From contig NZ_WEGH01000002.1 in the NCBI RefSeq assembly GCF_009604375.1, positions 1,388,073-1,452,072 of the forward strand: a DNA stretch of 64,000 bases, read 5' to 3'. The translations under genes were made by a program, and so were the position numbers. Positions within the stretch are counted from its first letter, which is position 1. Every line of letters starts with the position of its first letter. Shown in pieces: positions 62,655-64,000 of this stretch. Origin of the DNA: Actinomadura macrotermitis. GTDB taxonomy: Bacteria; Actinomycetota; Actinomycetes; Streptosporangiales; Streptosporangiaceae. The notes beneath the pieces were generated by a model. That model was not told where the DNA came from. It was given only the letters and a program-made list of their open reading frames with translations, and searched no databases.

Positions 62655-64000
62655 GTGACACAGGAACTGATCGCGCCGCCCGCCACGGCGCCGGGGTTCG
62701 CCGCCGAGGTCGAGCGGGCCTGCGCCGGGCTGCCCGGCGCCGACCCGGCCCGGGTGCTGGCCGCCGTCCGCGCCGGGGGCGCCGTGGACGACGCCGCGCT
62801 GCGCGAGCTGGCCGCCGGCGAGGCCGCCGCGCTCGTCGCCACCGAGCCGGTCTACTCCAAGGTCGCCGCGCGGCTGCTGAACGCGCAGATCGCCGACGAG
62901 GCCGCCGCCGAGGGTGTGCGGACGTTCGCGCAGTCGGTCGCCGCCTCGCACGCGGCGGGCCTGCTGGCCGACGCGCCCGCCGCGTTCGCCGCCGCCAACG
63001 CCGAGGCGCTGAACGCCCTCGTCGACGACGCCGCCGACGACCGGTTCGAGTACTTCGGGCTGCGCACCGTCTACGACCGGTACCTGCTGCGCCACCCCGA
63101 GACCCGCCGCGTCCTGGAGCGCCCGCAGTACTTCTTGATGCGCGTGGCGGTCGGGCTGTCATATCCCGGCGAAGCCGGGCCGGGGGTCGTCGGGGGTCGT
63201 CCCCCGTCGGGAGACGCCGCCGCCGTGGAGGACGTCGCCGAGCTGTACGGGCTGCTGTCCACCCTGTCCTACCTGCCGAGCTCGCCGACGCTGTTCAACT
63301 CCGCCGCGCGCCGCCCGCAGCTGTCGTCGTGCTTCCTGCTCGACTCGCCGCGCGACGAGCTGGAGTCGATCTACGAGCGGTACGCGCAGGTCGCCCGGCT
63401 CAGCAAGTACGCCGGCGGCATCGGCGTCTCCTGGACCAAGATCCGCTCGCGCGGGTCGCTGATCCGCGGCACCAACGGGCACTCCAACGGCATCGTGCCG
63501 TGGCTGCGCACGCTGGACTCCTCGGTCGCCGCCGTCAACCAGGGCGGCCGCCGCAAGGGCGCCGCGTGCGTGTACCTGGAGCCCTGGCACGCCGACGTCG
63601 AGGAGTTCCTGGAGCTGCGCGACAACACCGGCGAGGAGGCGCGCCGCACCCACAACCTCAACCTCGCCAACTGGATCCCCGACGAGTTCATGCGCCGCGT
63701 CGAGGCCGACGCGGACTGGTCGCTGTTCGACCCCAAGGAGGTGCCCGAGCTCGCCGACCTGTGGGGCGAGGAGTTCGAGGCCGCCTACCGCGCCGCCGAG
63801 GCCGCCGGCCGGTACGTCCGGCAGATCCCGGCGCGCCGCCTGTACGGGCGGATGATGCGGACGCTCGCCGAGACCGGCAACGGCTGGATGACGTTCAAGG
63901 ACGCCGCCAACCGCGCCTGCAACCAGACCGCCGAGCCGGGCAACACCGTCCACCTGTCGAACCTGTGCACCGAGATCCTGGAGGTGACCAGCGACGGCGA
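62655..64000 (+). CDS. nrdA: Class I ribonucleotide reductase alpha subunit, 5' part
   Basis: The first 448 codons; the gene runs out of the window. GTG start, GAGGGG ten bases upstream. It matches class Ia NrdA: the redox cysteine C226 in LSSCFLLD and the radical-site motif NLCTEI with N436, C438 and E440. YLPSSPTLFNS and GGRRKGAACVYLEPWH are also conserved. The first 70 residues lack an ATP-cone motif, as in the Streptomyces enzyme. Between VGLSY and VEDVAELYGLL there is an insertion of about 20 residues (PGEAGPGVVGGRPPSGDAAA) encoded by a repetitive G-rich segment at 63165-63225. Reduces ribonucleotides together with NrdB. Confidence 0.93.
   Translation, partial: MTQELIAPPATAPGFAAEVERACAGLPGADPARVLAAVRAGGAVDDAALRELAAGEAAALVATEPVYSKVAARLLNAQIADEAAAEGVRTFAQSVAASHAAGLLADAPAAFAAANAEALNALVDDAADDRFEYFGLRTVYDRYLLRHPETRRVLERPQYFLMRVAVGLSYPGEAGPGVVGGRPPSGDAAAVEDVAELYGLLSTLSYLPSSPTLFNSAARRPQLSSCFLLDSPRDELESIYERYAQVARLSKYAGGIGVSWTKIRSRGSLIRGTNGHSNGIVPWLRTLDSSVAAVNQGGRRKGAACVYLEPWHADVEEFLELRDNTGEEARRTHNLNLANWIPDEFMRRVEADADWSLFDPKEVPELADLWGEEFEAAYRAAEAAGRYVRQIPARRLYGRMMRTLAETGNGWMTFKDAANRACNQTAEPGNTVHLSNLCTEILEVTSDG
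63181..63200 (+). repeat. Tandem 10-base repeat inside nrdA
   Basis: CGGGGGTCGT occurs twice in tandem, followed by CCCCCGTCGG and preceded by the small hairpin CCCGGC-GAA-GCCGGG. The whole lies in frame in the insertion of the NrdA protein. Confidence 0.6.

Noticed and set aside
62352..63095. A 247-residue minus-strand open frame over the riboswitch and nrdA
   Set aside because: It runs through the B12 riboswitch and the conserved start of nrdA; no coding signature of its own.
63165..63225. Possible intein or insertion element in nrdA
   Set aside because: Only about 60 bases, no splicing motifs, no terminal repeats or transposase.
1..64000. tRNA genes, rRNA genes, CRISPR arrays, prophage or intact insertion sequences
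   Set aside because: Reading through both strands I found no cloverleaf-like sequence with a T-loop motif, no regularly spaced repeats, and no transposase or integrase reading frame.

Overview
The window is a single stretch of high-GC, tightly packed chromosome from a filamentous or related actinomycete. The signs are strong G/C bias at third codon positions, many GTG starts and one TTG start, ATGA/GTGA stop-start overlaps, a mycothiol S-conjugate amidase, ECF sigma factors of actinobacterial type, and a class I ribonucleotide reductase gene behind a cobalamin riboswitch as known from Streptomyces. A genus such as Actinomadura or another Streptosporangiales member is a guess. I see no tRNA, rRNA, CRISPR array, phage or intact insertion sequence.

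Region 1 (1-20.3 kb) is accessory metabolism and regulation: small enzymes (VOC, quinone oxidoreductase-like, RibD-type reductase, epimerase, SDRs, SnoaL-like, AhpD-like, GNAT, SGNH, patatin, alpha/beta hydrolase) interleaved with one MarR and four TetR regulators. Nearly every divergent regulator/enzyme pair has a clear palindrome between the two starts. Two ECF sigma genes lie here, one overlapping a membrane-anchored partner.

Region 2 (20.4-32.1 kb) holds a secreted phytase-like esterase, an acyl-CoA synthetase, a glycan-type cluster (glycosyltransferase, PIG-L deacetylase, UPF0104 membrane protein, Ser/Thr kinase), a short Rho factor without the usual N-terminal domain, a lipoprotein, an enoyl-CoA hydratase and a membrane-anchored coiled-coil protein.

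Region 3 (32.2-43.3 kb) holds a toxin-antitoxin pair with a frameshifted toxin, a two-component system, a DM13 protein, a 1324-residue nitrate reductase fused to a CysJ-like flavoprotein, the wreck of an ECF sigma/membrane-protein pair, and an MFS exporter translationally coupled to mycothiol conjugate amidase behind an AT-rich promoter.

Region 4 (43.4-58.3 kb) is a D-amino-acid catabolic locus (RidA, IclR regulator and PfkB kinase divergent from a DSD1-like deaminase and an N-acyl-D-amino-acid deacylase), then a TetR/carboxylesterase pair, a two-acyl-CoA-synthetase operon with a GAF-LuxR regulator, an ArsR/MFS pair and a third ECF sigma gene with its partner.

Region 5 (58.3-64 kb) has signal peptidase I, an ABM-truncated haemoglobin fusion, a CopC/YcnI copper operon and the start of nrdA. 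nrdA is preceded by two NrdR-like boxes 31 bp apart, a cobalamin riboswitch and a helix that can occlude the ribosome-binding region. The best candidates for something new are the short Rho, the exporter-Mca coupling, the decayed sigma locus, and an in-frame low-complexity insertion in nrdA.
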